This document shows positions 1-7,974 of a stretch of 26,268 nucleotides of DNA, piece after piece. Numbering within the stretch: the stretch's first letter is position 1; the number at the start of each line of letters is the position of its first letter. The stretch is from GCA-002713455 sp964428745. GTDB lineage: Bacteria; Fidelibacterota; Marinisomatia; Marinisomatales; TCS55. The DNA is taken from contig CAYRYZ010000022.1 of NCBI GenBank assembly GCA_964428745.1, positions 1 to 26,268 on the forward strand, read 5' to 3'. A program made the translations under genes and the position numbers. The notes under the pieces are model-generated. The model was not told the origin of the DNA. It was given only the letters and a program-made list of their open reading frames with translations, and did not search any database.

Positions 1-390
1 ACCAAAGGACAGCCATCAAACCCAAGGGGAGGCTATCATTTCTTGAATTTTTCTGATCCTGATAACCCAAAAGAAGAGGCTATTTATGAAGTACCAGAAG
101 CTGGTTCACATAACTTGTGGGTATTCGGAGATGTATTAATCGCTGGGAACTATCAAGGAGGATTACGCATTGTAGATATTTCTGGTGAACTCCTTGGAGA
201 CATTTATAAACAGGGTCGTGAAATTGGTCATTATGTACCTTATCATAAAGAAGGTAAAATACCCAATGCACCAATGGTTTGGGGCGCGCAACCGTATAAA
301 AATTATATTTTCTTTGCTGATATGAATTCAGGTTTGTACTGTATTCAATTGGTTGATGGACAGCCTTCAGGTAGGCGTATTCCCGGATAG
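1..390 (+). CDS. LVIVD-repeat secreted protein A1, C-terminal part (5' end outside the window)
   Basis: The frame is open from the first base, so this is the last 129 codons of a gene that begins upstream. The visible part is the C-terminal end of an LVIVD beta-propeller, with RIVDISGELLGDIYKQGRE and MVWGAQPYK. It aligns with the C-terminus of the protein at 2727-4802 at roughly 85% identity by my hand count, including the shared ending ADMNSGLYCIQLVD. It is clearly less like the proteins at 483-2579 and 4818-6869, which end in NNGLWA and LGTN. I call it the 'A type' of the array. LVIVD repeats (Pfam PF08309) occur in bacterial and archaeal cell-surface proteins. The ligand is unknown. A secreted location is inferred from the complete paralogues. 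Confidence 0.85.
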   Translation, partial: TKGQPSNPRGGYHFLNFSDPDNPKEEAIYEVPEAGSHNLWVFGDVLIAGNYQGGLRIVDISGELLGDIYKQGREIGHYVPYHKEGKIPNAPMVWGAQPYKNYIFFADMNSGLYCIQLVDGQPSGRRIPG

Positions 391-482
391 TGTTGGCGTA
401 TTGTTAGATATAATAAATAATTTATCAAATAGTCACTGTTCGGCTTTAGATAGACTTATAACTTCAAAAATTGGAGATTAAA
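391..482 (+). other. 92-base A1-B1 intergenic spacer
   Basis: This AT-rich spacer separates A1 from B1, whereas the equivalent A2-B2 junction is only 15 bases. It contains TATAAT at 409-414 but no convincing -35 element at the right distance, and no terminator hairpin. Its last 12 bases (471-482) carry TTGGAG ahead of the B1 ATG, and the same sequence precedes B2 at 4806-4817. The ribosome-binding context was therefore duplicated with the gene. Confidence 0.4.
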
Positions 483-2579
483 ATGAAAAAAATATATTCA
501 ATAGTATTTCTATTATCATTTACTGGATTACTTGGGCAACCTCCAAGTTCACAAAATAAGGATCTTAAATTTGTTTTCGAACCTGACTCTCTCTCCTTGA
601 ATATTGGTGAGGAAGCCTCAGTATTAATTCGGCTTGTTGATTCAAAAGGGGATCAAGTAAAAAGTACTTTTATGATTCGAGGGCAAAGAAAAGCACTAGA
701 TGCTAAACCAAGAAGAAGTGACTCAACTGGAGTGGCAAAAGTAAACATAAAAGCATTTGATGCTGGAAAATTAAATCTTAGGGCTATGGCTTTTGGAAAA
801 AGTGGAAGAACTGTTGGTACAATGAAAGTTAATGTACCTTTACCTCCATTAGAAAAAATAACTTTTGTTAACCCAACAAAAAAAGTTTTTGTTGGGACAT
901 CAGTAAATTATGCTGTTAAAGTTTATGATAAGGCAAAAATAATCAGAGAGAATACAAATGTTGTTTTTACATCAAACAATAATAAGGTAGCTGAATTTGA
1001 TAACTTTGCCAATTTGATTATTAAAAAATCTGGTAAAATAACCATTACCGCTAAAATAGATGATATAGAAGAATCCTTAGTAGTATCAGCCAAAAAAAAC
1101 CCAGCAAGAAAAATAAAATTTGATATAAGCGAGAATCAAATAAGAACTGGTGATGTAATAAAATTAAATGCTATGGTTTTAGATGGACGAAATAAAGTTC
1201 TTGATAATATTCCTATAGCTTTTTCTTATTCAGGTAAAGCAATTCATCATACAGATAATTTTATTAATAATCAATCAACTGAAAGTATTGGCCGACCAGC
1301 ATCTGGCATGATTACTCAAAATGGTAAATTTGTAGCTGAAACACCTGGTATTTATACCTTAACAGCTCAATCAAGTGGATTTTCAGCATCCAAAAAAGTA
1401 AAAGTTGTTCCTAGAAATGTACGTAAGAGACTTGAAGTTGTAGGACACGGCACCATTTCCAATCACAATACATCTGATCTTTGGGTATGGGCAGGCATTG
1501 GTAAACATACAGGGAAAGATTTTGCTGTAACAGGTACACATAGCGCAGATGGCGAGGCATATTTTTGGGATATTAGTGACCCCGCGAATATGGTAATAAT
1601 TGATACAATAAAGGTTGATGCGCGGACTGTAAATGATGTAAAAATTTCTGAAGATGGTAGAGTCGGCGTTATTTCAAGAGAAGGTGCATCAAATCGGAAA
1701 AATGGATTGGTCATACTAGATGTTTCTGACCCATTCAATGTATTAATTATTAATGAATATAATGATAACTTAACGGGCGGTGTCCATAATGTATTTATTT
1801 ATGAAGATCATATTTATGCATTAAGCGCTGGTACACGATATGACATAATTAATATAAGTGATCCTGCAAACCCATTTCGTGTGGGGTCTTATGAATTAGA
1901 TACCCCCGGACACAGCATCCATGATGTCTGGGTAGAAAATGGAATTGCTTATTCATCTAATTGGAGTGATGGTGTTCATGTGGTTGATGTGGGTGGAATA
2001 AAGCAGAGTGAAAAGTCAAGAGAGAGAAATAAATTTAATCCGTTTTTAGCACTAGCAGGCCAAGGAAGTCCAGGAAATCCAACAAAATTAGGTAGTAAAG
2101 AAGATCCAAACGGACATAACCATGCAGCATTTCCATTTCAAAGCGAATCTACAAATAAATTTTTTATTATTACAGGCGATGAGTGGGCAAAGAGTGTTCC
2201 TGGATCAGAAGAAAGAATTTATCAAGGAGGATTCCATTTTGTTGATTTTACAGATATAAAAAATCCTGTTGAAACAGCAATTTATCAGGTACCAGAGGTT
2301 GGGTCGCATAACCACTGGGTTGAAGGCGATACATTATTTGCTGGTTATTATTATGGAGGAATAAGGGTTGTTGATATTTCAGGAGAACTGATGGGGAATT
2401 TATATGCGCAAGGTAGAGAAATAGCCTTCTTTAAAGGTGAAGATCCTAATGGGAGTACCGCTAACATAACCAATGTATGGGGCGTGATTCCATATAAGGG
2501 TTTAATTTATTTTGCCGATCTCAATAATGGTTTATGGGCTGTTCGACTAGTAGATAATGAACCATTAGGAACAAATTAG
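483..2579 (+). CDS. Secreted Ig-like/LVIVD beta-propeller protein B1
   Basis: This 698-residue protein has a signal peptide (residues 1 to about 19, MKKIYSIVFLLSFTGLLGQ). Three Ig-like beta-sandwich modules follow at about 25-115, 117-205 and 210-310. An LVIVD-repeat propeller runs from about 320 to the end, marked by GLVILDVSDP, HDVWVENGIAYSSNWSDG and VVDISGELMG. I chose ATG 483 over the in-frame TTG at 471 because the TTG lies inside the TTGGAG ribosome-binding site. The third Ig module has about 17 extra residues (about 253-270) compared with the paralogues. No membrane anchor or sorting domain is visible at the C-terminus, so it is probably periplasmic or exported. The family is known from cell-surface proteins, but the ligand and role are not known. 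It is the second gene of a tandem array of related genes, and a decayed YVTN gene starts 8 bases downstream. Confidence 0.9.
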   Translation: MKKIYSIVFLLSFTGLLGQPPSSQNKDLKFVFEPDSLSLNIGEEASVLIRLVDSKGDQVKSTFMIRGQRKALDAKPRRSDSTGVAKVNIKAFDAGKLNLRAMAFGKSGRTVGTMKVNVPLPPLEKITFVNPTKKVFVGTSVNYAVKVYDKAKIIRENTNVVFTSNNNKVAEFDNFANLIIKKSGKITITAKIDDIEESLVVSAKKNPARKIKFDISENQIRTGDVIKLNAMVLDGRNKVLDNIPIAFSYSGKAIHHTDNFINNQSTESIGRPASGMITQNGKFVAETPGIYTLTAQSSGFSASKKVKVVPRNVRKRLEVVGHGTISNHNTSDLWVWAGIGKHTGKDFAVTGTHSADGEAYFWDISDPANMVIIDTIKVDARTVNDVKISEDGRVGVISREGASNRKNGLVILDVSDPFNVLIINEYNDNLTGGVHNVFIYEDHIYALSAGTRYDIINISDPANPFRVGSYELDTPGHSIHDVWVENGIAYSSNWSDGVHVVDVGGIKQSEKSRERNKFNPFLALAGQGSPGNPTKLGSKEDPNGHNHAAFPFQSESTNKFFIITGDEWAKSVPGSEERIYQGGFHFVDFTDIKNPVETAIYQVPEVGSHNHWVEGDTLFAGYYYGGIRVVDISGELMGNLYAQGREIAFFKGEDPNGSTANITNVWGVIPYKGLIYFADLNNGLWAVRLVDNEPLGTN

Positions 2580-2587
2580 AGAGAAAA

Positions 2588-2707
2588 ATGAGAGGAAGCA
2601 TTAAAACAACAATAATTTATACATTCAGTATGAGTGTATTATGCGCTAAAGAATCTGAAGATGAAATTTATCTTATCAGATTTGATAACATTTTTAATAA
2701 AGTATGA
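2588..2707 (+). pseudogene. Truncated remnant of a YVTN beta-propeller gene
   Basis: This 39-codon ORF runs from ATG 2588 to TGA 2705-2707. Its residues CAKESEDEIYLIRFDN match CATESEDEVALIRFDG of the intact protein at 6871-7974 at 12 of 16 positions, and a hydrophobic signal-like stretch precedes them in both. Homology stops right after this segment and nothing propeller-like follows. It occupies the same place after B1 (8 bases) as the intact gene does after B2 (1 base), so it is most simply the decayed YVTN copy of a duplicated A-B-YVTN cassette. A short secreted peptide that is still made is an alternative, because the reading frame has an ATG and a signal-like start. Some residues between the signal stretch and the conserved block are missing relative to the intact protein. 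Confidence 0.75.
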
Positions 2708-2710
2708 ACT

Positions 2711-2726
2711 AGAGGAGATAGTACTT
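2711..2726 (+). promoter_or_regulatory. Ribosome-binding site that decides the A2 start
   Basis: AGAGGAG at 2711-2717 lies nine bases before ATG 2727. It is one of the strongest Shine-Dalgarno sequences in the window, and it selects ATG 2727, followed by a signal peptide, over in-frame upstream codons such as the one at 2634 that would read through the YVTN remnant in another frame. Confidence 0.7.
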
Positions 2727-4802
2727 ATGAACAAAAGAAAATTTTTATTTGCACCGTTTTTAATTATTGCAACGCTGATTGGTCAGGATGACAGTAAAGA
2801 AAAGTTCCATTTTGAATTTGGAATGGATTCATTAATAATCAATGTTGGTGAATCTAAAGAGATAACAATTAAGTTATTAAACGAAAAAGGAAAACTCGCT
2901 CAAAATCCCTTTTATGTTTTTGGTCAGAGAAAATCTTTATCAGCATCACCACGCATCAGTGATTCTACGGGTGTAGCTACTGTTACGCTTATGGCTCATA
3001 AGCCAGGTCGATTAAGACTTAGCACACAAACAATTACAGTAAAAAGAGATGATCGCGTAAGAGATAATTTTGTAGTGAATGTCCCATATCCGCCGATTGA
3101 TAAAGTTGTATTTAATCGTACGCCTAAGAAACTATACGTTGGAACAATTACAGAATTTTCTGTTGAAGTTATTGATAAAGCGGGGCTCACTAGAGACGAT
3201 CTTAATGTCGAATTAAAATCTAGCAATTCTTCTGTCGCGGACTTTGATGCATATGGCCACTTAGAAACTAAAAGAACAGGAAGAGTTACCATCTCTGCTA
3301 AAGCAGAAGATGTAAAAGAATCATTTAAAATTAGTGTGGTGAAAAATCCCACACGGAGTATCACTATTACTTCAGAAAAAAATCAAATTCGCACTGGAGA
3401 TGTATTGCGCCTAAATGGAATGGCGTTAGATAGAAAAGGGAGAAATGTTAAGGATGCTCCCATAACATATACTTATACTGGCCAAGGAGATTATGGTGAG
3501 TTTGGATTACCAACATCTGGGCTGGTAACGGATGATGGTAGATTTGTTGCGGAGACTTCTGGGCTTTATACCATAACAGCATCATCAGGAGGATATTCCT
3601 CACAAAAGACAGTTAAAGTTGTCCCAAGAAATGTAAAGAAAAAAATTAAATTAGTTGGCCATGGATTAATTTCTGAAGTGTTAACTAGTGATTTATGGAT
3701 TTGGCCAGGTATAGGAAAACATAAAGGAAAAGATTTTGCTGTTACTGGTACTTGGGGTTCAAATGGTGAAGCTTATTTTTGGGATGTTTCAAACCCTGAT
3801 AGTATGATGATTATTGATACTATTACTGTTGATGCTAGAACAGTTAATGATGTTAAAATTTCTGAAGATGGGCGCGTTGGCATTATGACACGCGAGGGTG
3901 CATCTAATAGAAAAAATGGTTTTGTTTTACTTGATGTTTCAGATCCATATAATGTAACAATTTCTGCAGAGTTTAATGATGATATGACAGGCGGTGTCCA
4001 TAATGTTTTTATTTATGAAAACCATGTTTATGCAGTTAATAATGGTACAAAGTATGATATAATTAATATTGATGATCCGAAAAATCCTTTTAGAGTAGGA
4101 GTATTTGAATTGGATACTCCGGGGCATAGCATTCATGATGTTTGGATTGAAAATGGAATTGCATATTCTTCAAATTGGAGTGATGGTGTAGTTGCGGTTG
4201 ATGTAGGTGGTGCAAAATTTGATGAAGCAGATCGATCTAAATCACAATTTAATCCTTTACTTGTAAAGGCAGGAAAAGGTAGCCCAGCTAATCCTCAAAA
4301 ATTGGCAGAAATGGGAGATCCTACTGGGCGTAATCATGCCGCATTCCCTTTTTTAAGTCAATCCACTGGACAATTCTATGTTGTTAGTGGAGATGAAAAT
4401 TTCCCGTGGGGCGTTATGGCAACACAGGGGAAACCTTCTAATCCTAGAGGAGGTTTCCATTTTTTAAATTTTACTGATCCTGATAATCCAAAAGAAGACG
4501 CTCTTTATCAAGTACCTGAAGCTGGATCCCATAATTTATGGGTACATGGAGATACACTTATTGCAGGCTTTTATCAAGGTGGACTACGTATTGTAGATAT
4601 TTCAGGTGAATTATTAGGAGATATTTACAAACAAGGTAGAGAGATAGGCGTTTATCAATCAGCACACAAGGAAGGTAAAATACCAAATGCAACAATGGTG
4701 TGGGGCGCTCAACCATATAAAGATTATATTTTTATTGCTGATATGAATTCAGGATTATACTGTATTCAATTAGTTGATGAACAAGAATCAGGCACACCTT
4801 AA
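2727..4802 (+). CDS. Secreted Ig-like/LVIVD beta-propeller protein A2
   Basis: This 691-residue protein has a signal peptide (about 1-19, MNKRKFLFAPFLIIATLIGQ). Three Ig-like modules (about 25-115, 118-205 and 208-310) lead into an LVIVD propeller (about 320 to the end) with FVLLDVSDP, HDVWIENGIAYSSNWSDG and RIVDISGELLGDIY. The ATG at 2727 follows a strong AGAGGAG. The longer in-frame extension to 2634 overlaps the YVTN remnant and would place about 31 residues before the signal peptide, so I rejected it. The C-terminus is nearly the same as A1 (1-390). The middle is close to B2 (4818-6869), with shared WIWPG, TGTWG, NDDMTGG and NHVYAVNNG. It sits 15 bases before B2, probably in one transcript. 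An extracellular or periplasmic location is inferred. The ligand is unknown. Confidence 0.9.
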   Translation: MNKRKFLFAPFLIIATLIGQDDSKEKFHFEFGMDSLIINVGESKEITIKLLNEKGKLAQNPFYVFGQRKSLSASPRISDSTGVATVTLMAHKPGRLRLSTQTITVKRDDRVRDNFVVNVPYPPIDKVVFNRTPKKLYVGTITEFSVEVIDKAGLTRDDLNVELKSSNSSVADFDAYGHLETKRTGRVTISAKAEDVKESFKISVVKNPTRSITITSEKNQIRTGDVLRLNGMALDRKGRNVKDAPITYTYTGQGDYGEFGLPTSGLVTDDGRFVAETSGLYTITASSGGYSSQKTVKVVPRNVKKKIKLVGHGLISEVLTSDLWIWPGIGKHKGKDFAVTGTWGSNGEAYFWDVSNPDSMMIIDTITVDARTVNDVKISEDGRVGIMTREGASNRKNGFVLLDVSDPYNVTISAEFNDDMTGGVHNVFIYENHVYAVNNGTKYDIINIDDPKNPFRVGVFELDTPGHSIHDVWIENGIAYSSNWSDGVVAVDVGGAKFDEADRSKSQFNPLLVKAGKGSPANPQKLAEMGDPTGRNHAAFPFLSQSTGQFYVVSGDENFPWGVMATQGKPSNPRGGFHFLNFTDPDNPKEDALYQVPEAGSHNLWVHGDTLIAGFYQGGLRIVDISGELLGDIYKQGREIGVYQSAHKEGKIPNATMVWGAQPYKDYIFIADMNSGLYCIQLVDEQESGTP

Positions 4803-4817
4803 AAATTGGAGAATAAA

Positions 4818-6869
4818 ATGAAAAATATATATTTAATAGTATTTCTATTATCATTTAATGTATTACTTGGACAACCTCCAAGCTCACAAAATGAGAATCT
4901 TAAATTTGTTTTTGAACCAGATTCACTTTATTTAAATGTAGGCGAAACGGGTTCAGTAACCATTAAGCTTGTTAATGCTGATGGTGAACTTGCGAAAAAC
5001 CCGTTCTATGTTTACGGATCGCCAAGACGATCATTAGAATCGAAACCTAGAATGAGTGATTCGACTGGAGTTGCTACGGTTACAATTAAACCGTATAAAC
5101 CAGGGAAACTTAGCTTATCCGTTAGAAGTATTTCTCAAAAAAGAGAAGATAGAGTCTATGATAAAATGACAGTGCAAGTTCCTTTTCCTCCGTTGGATAG
5201 GATTGTCTTAAATGGGCCATCAAAAAAACTATATGCAGGTACATCTGTTCGATATACAACAGAGGTTTATGATAAAGCAGATTTACTCAGGGATGATGCA
5301 GATGTAAAATTAATATCTAGTAAAACTAATATTGCTGAATTTGATGATTACGGAAATCTAGTTACTAAAAAAGCTGGTAAAGTGAAATTAACAGCAAGTG
5401 TTGATAATGTGTCAGAATCATTAAATATAGCTGTAGTTAAGAATCCTGTTAATAAAATTTCACTTAATGCAGAAAAAGATAAAATAAGGACTGGTGATGT
5501 ATTACAATTATCTGCAAAAGCTGTTGACAAATCTGGTCGTCAAATTAAAGATGTTCCTATAGTTTACTCTTATACTGGCAAAGCAGACTATGGTATTGGA
5601 TTACCTGCTTCTGGGTTAATTAATGATTCAGGAAAATTTGTTGCAGATACTCCAGGTCTATTTACTATTACTGCACAATCTGGAGGATTTACAGCTAGAA
5701 AAACAATAAAAGTTGAACCACGTAATATTAAAAAAAGAGTTAAAGTTGTTGGACACGGAACAGTATCTGATGTAAATACTTCTGATCTATGGATTTGGCC
5801 AGGAGTAGGGAAGCATAAAGGAAAGGACTTTGCTGCAACCGGAACTTGGGGTGCCAATGGGGAAGCTTATTTTTGGGATGTTACAGATCCTTCCAAAATG
5901 GTAATTATTGATACGATTACTGTAGATGCACGCACTGTAAATGATGTTAAAGTTTCGGAAGATGGTAGAGTTGCTGTTATAACTCGTGAAGGTGCATCAA
6001 ATCGAAAGAATGGGTTTGTTGTATTAGATGTTACAGATCCCTACAATGTCAAAATAACGGCTGAGTATAATGATGATATGACAGGTGGTGTTCACAATGT
6101 ATTTATATATGATAATCATGTCTATGCTGTGAATAATGGACGTAAATATGATATTATTAATATCGAAGATCCATCTAATCCTTTTCGCGTTGGACGTTAT
6201 GAATTAGATACCCCTGGTCATGGAGTTCATGATGTATGGGTGGAGGATGGAATTGCATATTCATCTAATTGGGCTGATGGTGTGCATGCAGTTGATGTTG
6301 GTGGTGTAAACTTTAATGAAAAGAATAGATCAAAAATGAAATATAATCCATTTCTTGCTATGGCTGGACAAGGTAGCCCAGGTAATCCGGTTAAGCTCGG
6401 AGGAATGTCAGATAGAAATGGACACAACCACGCAGCTTTTCCTTTTATCAGCCAATCAACAGATAAATTCTATATTATAGCAGGAGATGAATGGGGAAAC
6501 CAATTTGGAATGGCAGGTGGATTTCATTTTCTTGATTTCACCAATCCTAAAAACCCTGAAGATGTTGCGGTTTATCAAGTTCCTGAAGCTGGTTCACATA
6601 ATCATTGGGTTCATGGAGACACTTTACTTGCTTCATATTATCAAGGTGGCCTAAGAATCGTTGATATTTCAGGAGAGTTGATGGGTGATATTTATTCACA
6701 AGGTCGAGAAATTGCTTTCTTTCTTTCAAGTGATCCCGATGGATTCATGGTTAACAGGCCAAATGTATGGGGTACCATGCCTTATAAAGATCTAATTTAT
6801 TTTTCTGACATGAACAATGGGTTGTGGGCTATAAAATTAGAGGACGATAATAGATTAGGGACTAATTAA
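4818..6869 (+). CDS. Secreted Ig-like/LVIVD beta-propeller protein B2 (mosaic)
   Basis: This 683-residue protein has the same plan as its neighbours: a signal peptide (MKNIYLIVFLLSFNVLLGQ), three Ig-like modules, then an LVIVD propeller. ATG 4818 is preceded by TTGGAGAATAAA, as at B1. I rejected the in-frame TTG at 4806 because it lies inside that ribosome-binding site. The first 35 or so residues and the last 180 or so match B1 (PPSSQN, AGQGSPGNP, REIAFF, NNGLWA, LGTN). The central part matches A2 better (NPFYV, WIWPG, TGTWG, DPYNV, NDDMTGG, NHVYAVNNG). That pattern suggests recombination or gene conversion between neighbouring paralogues. The YVTN gene starts one base after its stop codon, so the two are very likely co-translated. 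The function is unknown beyond a secreted, probably binding, propeller protein. Confidence 0.9.
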   Translation: MKNIYLIVFLLSFNVLLGQPPSSQNENLKFVFEPDSLYLNVGETGSVTIKLVNADGELAKNPFYVYGSPRRSLESKPRMSDSTGVATVTIKPYKPGKLSLSVRSISQKREDRVYDKMTVQVPFPPLDRIVLNGPSKKLYAGTSVRYTTEVYDKADLLRDDADVKLISSKTNIAEFDDYGNLVTKKAGKVKLTASVDNVSESLNIAVVKNPVNKISLNAEKDKIRTGDVLQLSAKAVDKSGRQIKDVPIVYSYTGKADYGIGLPASGLINDSGKFVADTPGLFTITAQSGGFTARKTIKVEPRNIKKRVKVVGHGTVSDVNTSDLWIWPGVGKHKGKDFAATGTWGANGEAYFWDVTDPSKMVIIDTITVDARTVNDVKVSEDGRVAVITREGASNRKNGFVVLDVTDPYNVKITAEYNDDMTGGVHNVFIYDNHVYAVNNGRKYDIINIEDPSNPFRVGRYELDTPGHGVHDVWVEDGIAYSSNWADGVHAVDVGGVNFNEKNRSKMKYNPFLAMAGQGSPGNPVKLGGMSDRNGHNHAAFPFISQSTDKFYIIAGDEWGNQFGMAGGFHFLDFTNPKNPEDVAVYQVPEAGSHNHWVHGDTLLASYYQGGLRIVDISGELMGDIYSQGREIAFFLSSDPDGFMVNRPNVWGTMPYKDLIYFSDMNNGLWAIKLEDDNRLGTN

Positions 6870-6870
6870 A

Positions 6871-7974
6871 ATGAAAAAAACACTTCAATTTTTACTAACC
6901 ACTTTAATTATTGGAACTCATCTAAGCGCAAAAGATTATTATATCTATTGTGCTACTGAATCTGAGGATGAAGTTGCCTTAATACGCTTTGATGGTAAAA
7001 CTGCTCATGTTGAAAAAAGGATACCAGTTGGAGTTTGGCCAGTTGAGATTGAAGGACCACATGGCATTACAGTTTCGCCTGATGGAAGTTATTGGTATTT
7101 ATCTATGGCTCATGGTTTACCCTATGGCCATTTATATAAGTATAAAACGGGTACAGATGAATTAATTGATAGAGTTGAGCTTGGACTATTCCCAGCAACA
7201 ATGGGCATATCTAATGCAACTGGGCTATTATATATCGTTAATTTTAATTTACATGGTGGTCACACTGACAAGAGCACCGTTTCAATAGTAGATCCAGATG
7301 AAATGATTGAAATTGATAGAGTTGAAACAGGGATAATGCCTCATGGATCAAGATTGTTAAATAATGGTTTAAAACATTATTCTGTGGCAATGATGTCAGG
7401 CACTTTATATGAAATTGATGCAATGACAATGGAATTAGAACGTACCCTTTCCACCGCTCCAATGAAAAAAATGAATAAACATAGTGGTCATAATATGAAA
7501 ATGAAATCAGGCGCTAAAATGAATCATAAAATGCCCCCTGAAAAACCTACTTGGGTTTATCCCCATCCTAATGACAACCTTCTTTATGTAGTCAATAATG
7601 GCACAAATAATGTTGTGGAAGTTGATGTGAAAAAATGGAAGGTGGTAAGAACATTTAAAACAGACAAAGCACCTTATAATTGTGAAGTGAGTAGCGATGG
7701 AAAACATTTAGTTGTTACGTACAAAGGAGCTGCTAAAACAGGTGTGTGGGATTTGAAAACAGGAAAAGAAATTGCAAAATTCAAAAACACCCGTAAAGTG
7801 ACTCATGGTGTTGTTATTTCGCCAGATAATAAATATGCCTTTGTGTCTGTTGAAGGTATTGGGAAAGAACCAGGCGCTGTTGAAATTTTTGATTTGAAAA
7901 AATTAAAACCTGTTGCAGTTGCTGAAATTGGTAAGCAAGCTGGTGGTATAGCTTTTTGGAAAATGGAGAATTAA
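6871..7974 (+). CDS. Secreted YVTN-type beta-propeller protein with Met/His-rich insertion
   Basis: This 367-residue protein has a signal peptide (about 1-20, MKKTLQFLLTTLIIGTHLSA). It is followed by seven-bladed-propeller-like repeats of the YVTN/YncE type (HGITVSPDGSYWYLSM, NDNLLYVVNNGTNNVVEVD, HGVVISPDNKYAFVSV). Residues about 198-222 form an unusual insertion rich in Met, His and Lys (MKKMNKHSGHNMKMKSG continuing to about MNHKM). It resembles copper- or silver-binding segments of periplasmic metal-handling proteins. Metal binding is an inference from composition only. The gene starts one base after B2, without a separate Shine-Dalgarno sequence, which suggests translational coupling. Its stop codon directly abuts that of the convergent lipoprotein gene. 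A truncated relative lies at 2588-2707. Confidence 0.85.
   Translation: MKKTLQFLLTTLIIGTHLSAKDYYIYCATESEDEVALIRFDGKTAHVEKRIPVGVWPVEIEGPHGITVSPDGSYWYLSMAHGLPYGHLYKYKTGTDELIDRVELGLFPATMGISNATGLLYIVNFNLHGGHTDKSTVSIVDPDEMIEIDRVETGIMPHGSRLLNNGLKHYSVAMMSGTLYEIDAMTMELERTLSTAPMKKMNKHSGHNMKMKSGAKMNHKMPPEKPTWVYPHPNDNLLYVVNNGTNNVVEVDVKKWKVVRTFKTDKAPYNCEVSSDGKHLVVTYKGAAKTGVWDLKTGKEIAKFKNTRKVTHGVVISPDNKYAFVSVEGIGKEPGAVEIFDLKKLKPVAVAEIGKQAGGIAFWKMEN

Noticed and set aside
400..425. TATAAT (409-414) and an imperfect AT-rich inverted repeat before B1
   Set aside because: No -35 element stands at a suitable distance, and the inverted repeat matches at only about 14 of 20 positions, which is expected in such AT-rich sequence.
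2634..2726. N-terminal extension of A2 to an in-frame codon at 2634
   Set aside because: It would overlap the YVTN remnant and put about 31 residues before a normal signal peptide. AGAGGAG at 2711 supports ATG 2727.
3939..4136. Open frames on the opposite strand inside the LVIVD genes, and similar ones elsewhere
   Set aside because: They lie wholly inside convincing genes, have low-complexity or composition-driven translations, no ribosome-binding sites and no recognisable domains.
483..6869. The near-identical repeated segments as a CRISPR array or insertion sequence
   Set aside because: The repeats are diverged coding sequence of about 2 kb per copy, with no short regular spacers, terminal inverted repeats or transposase.
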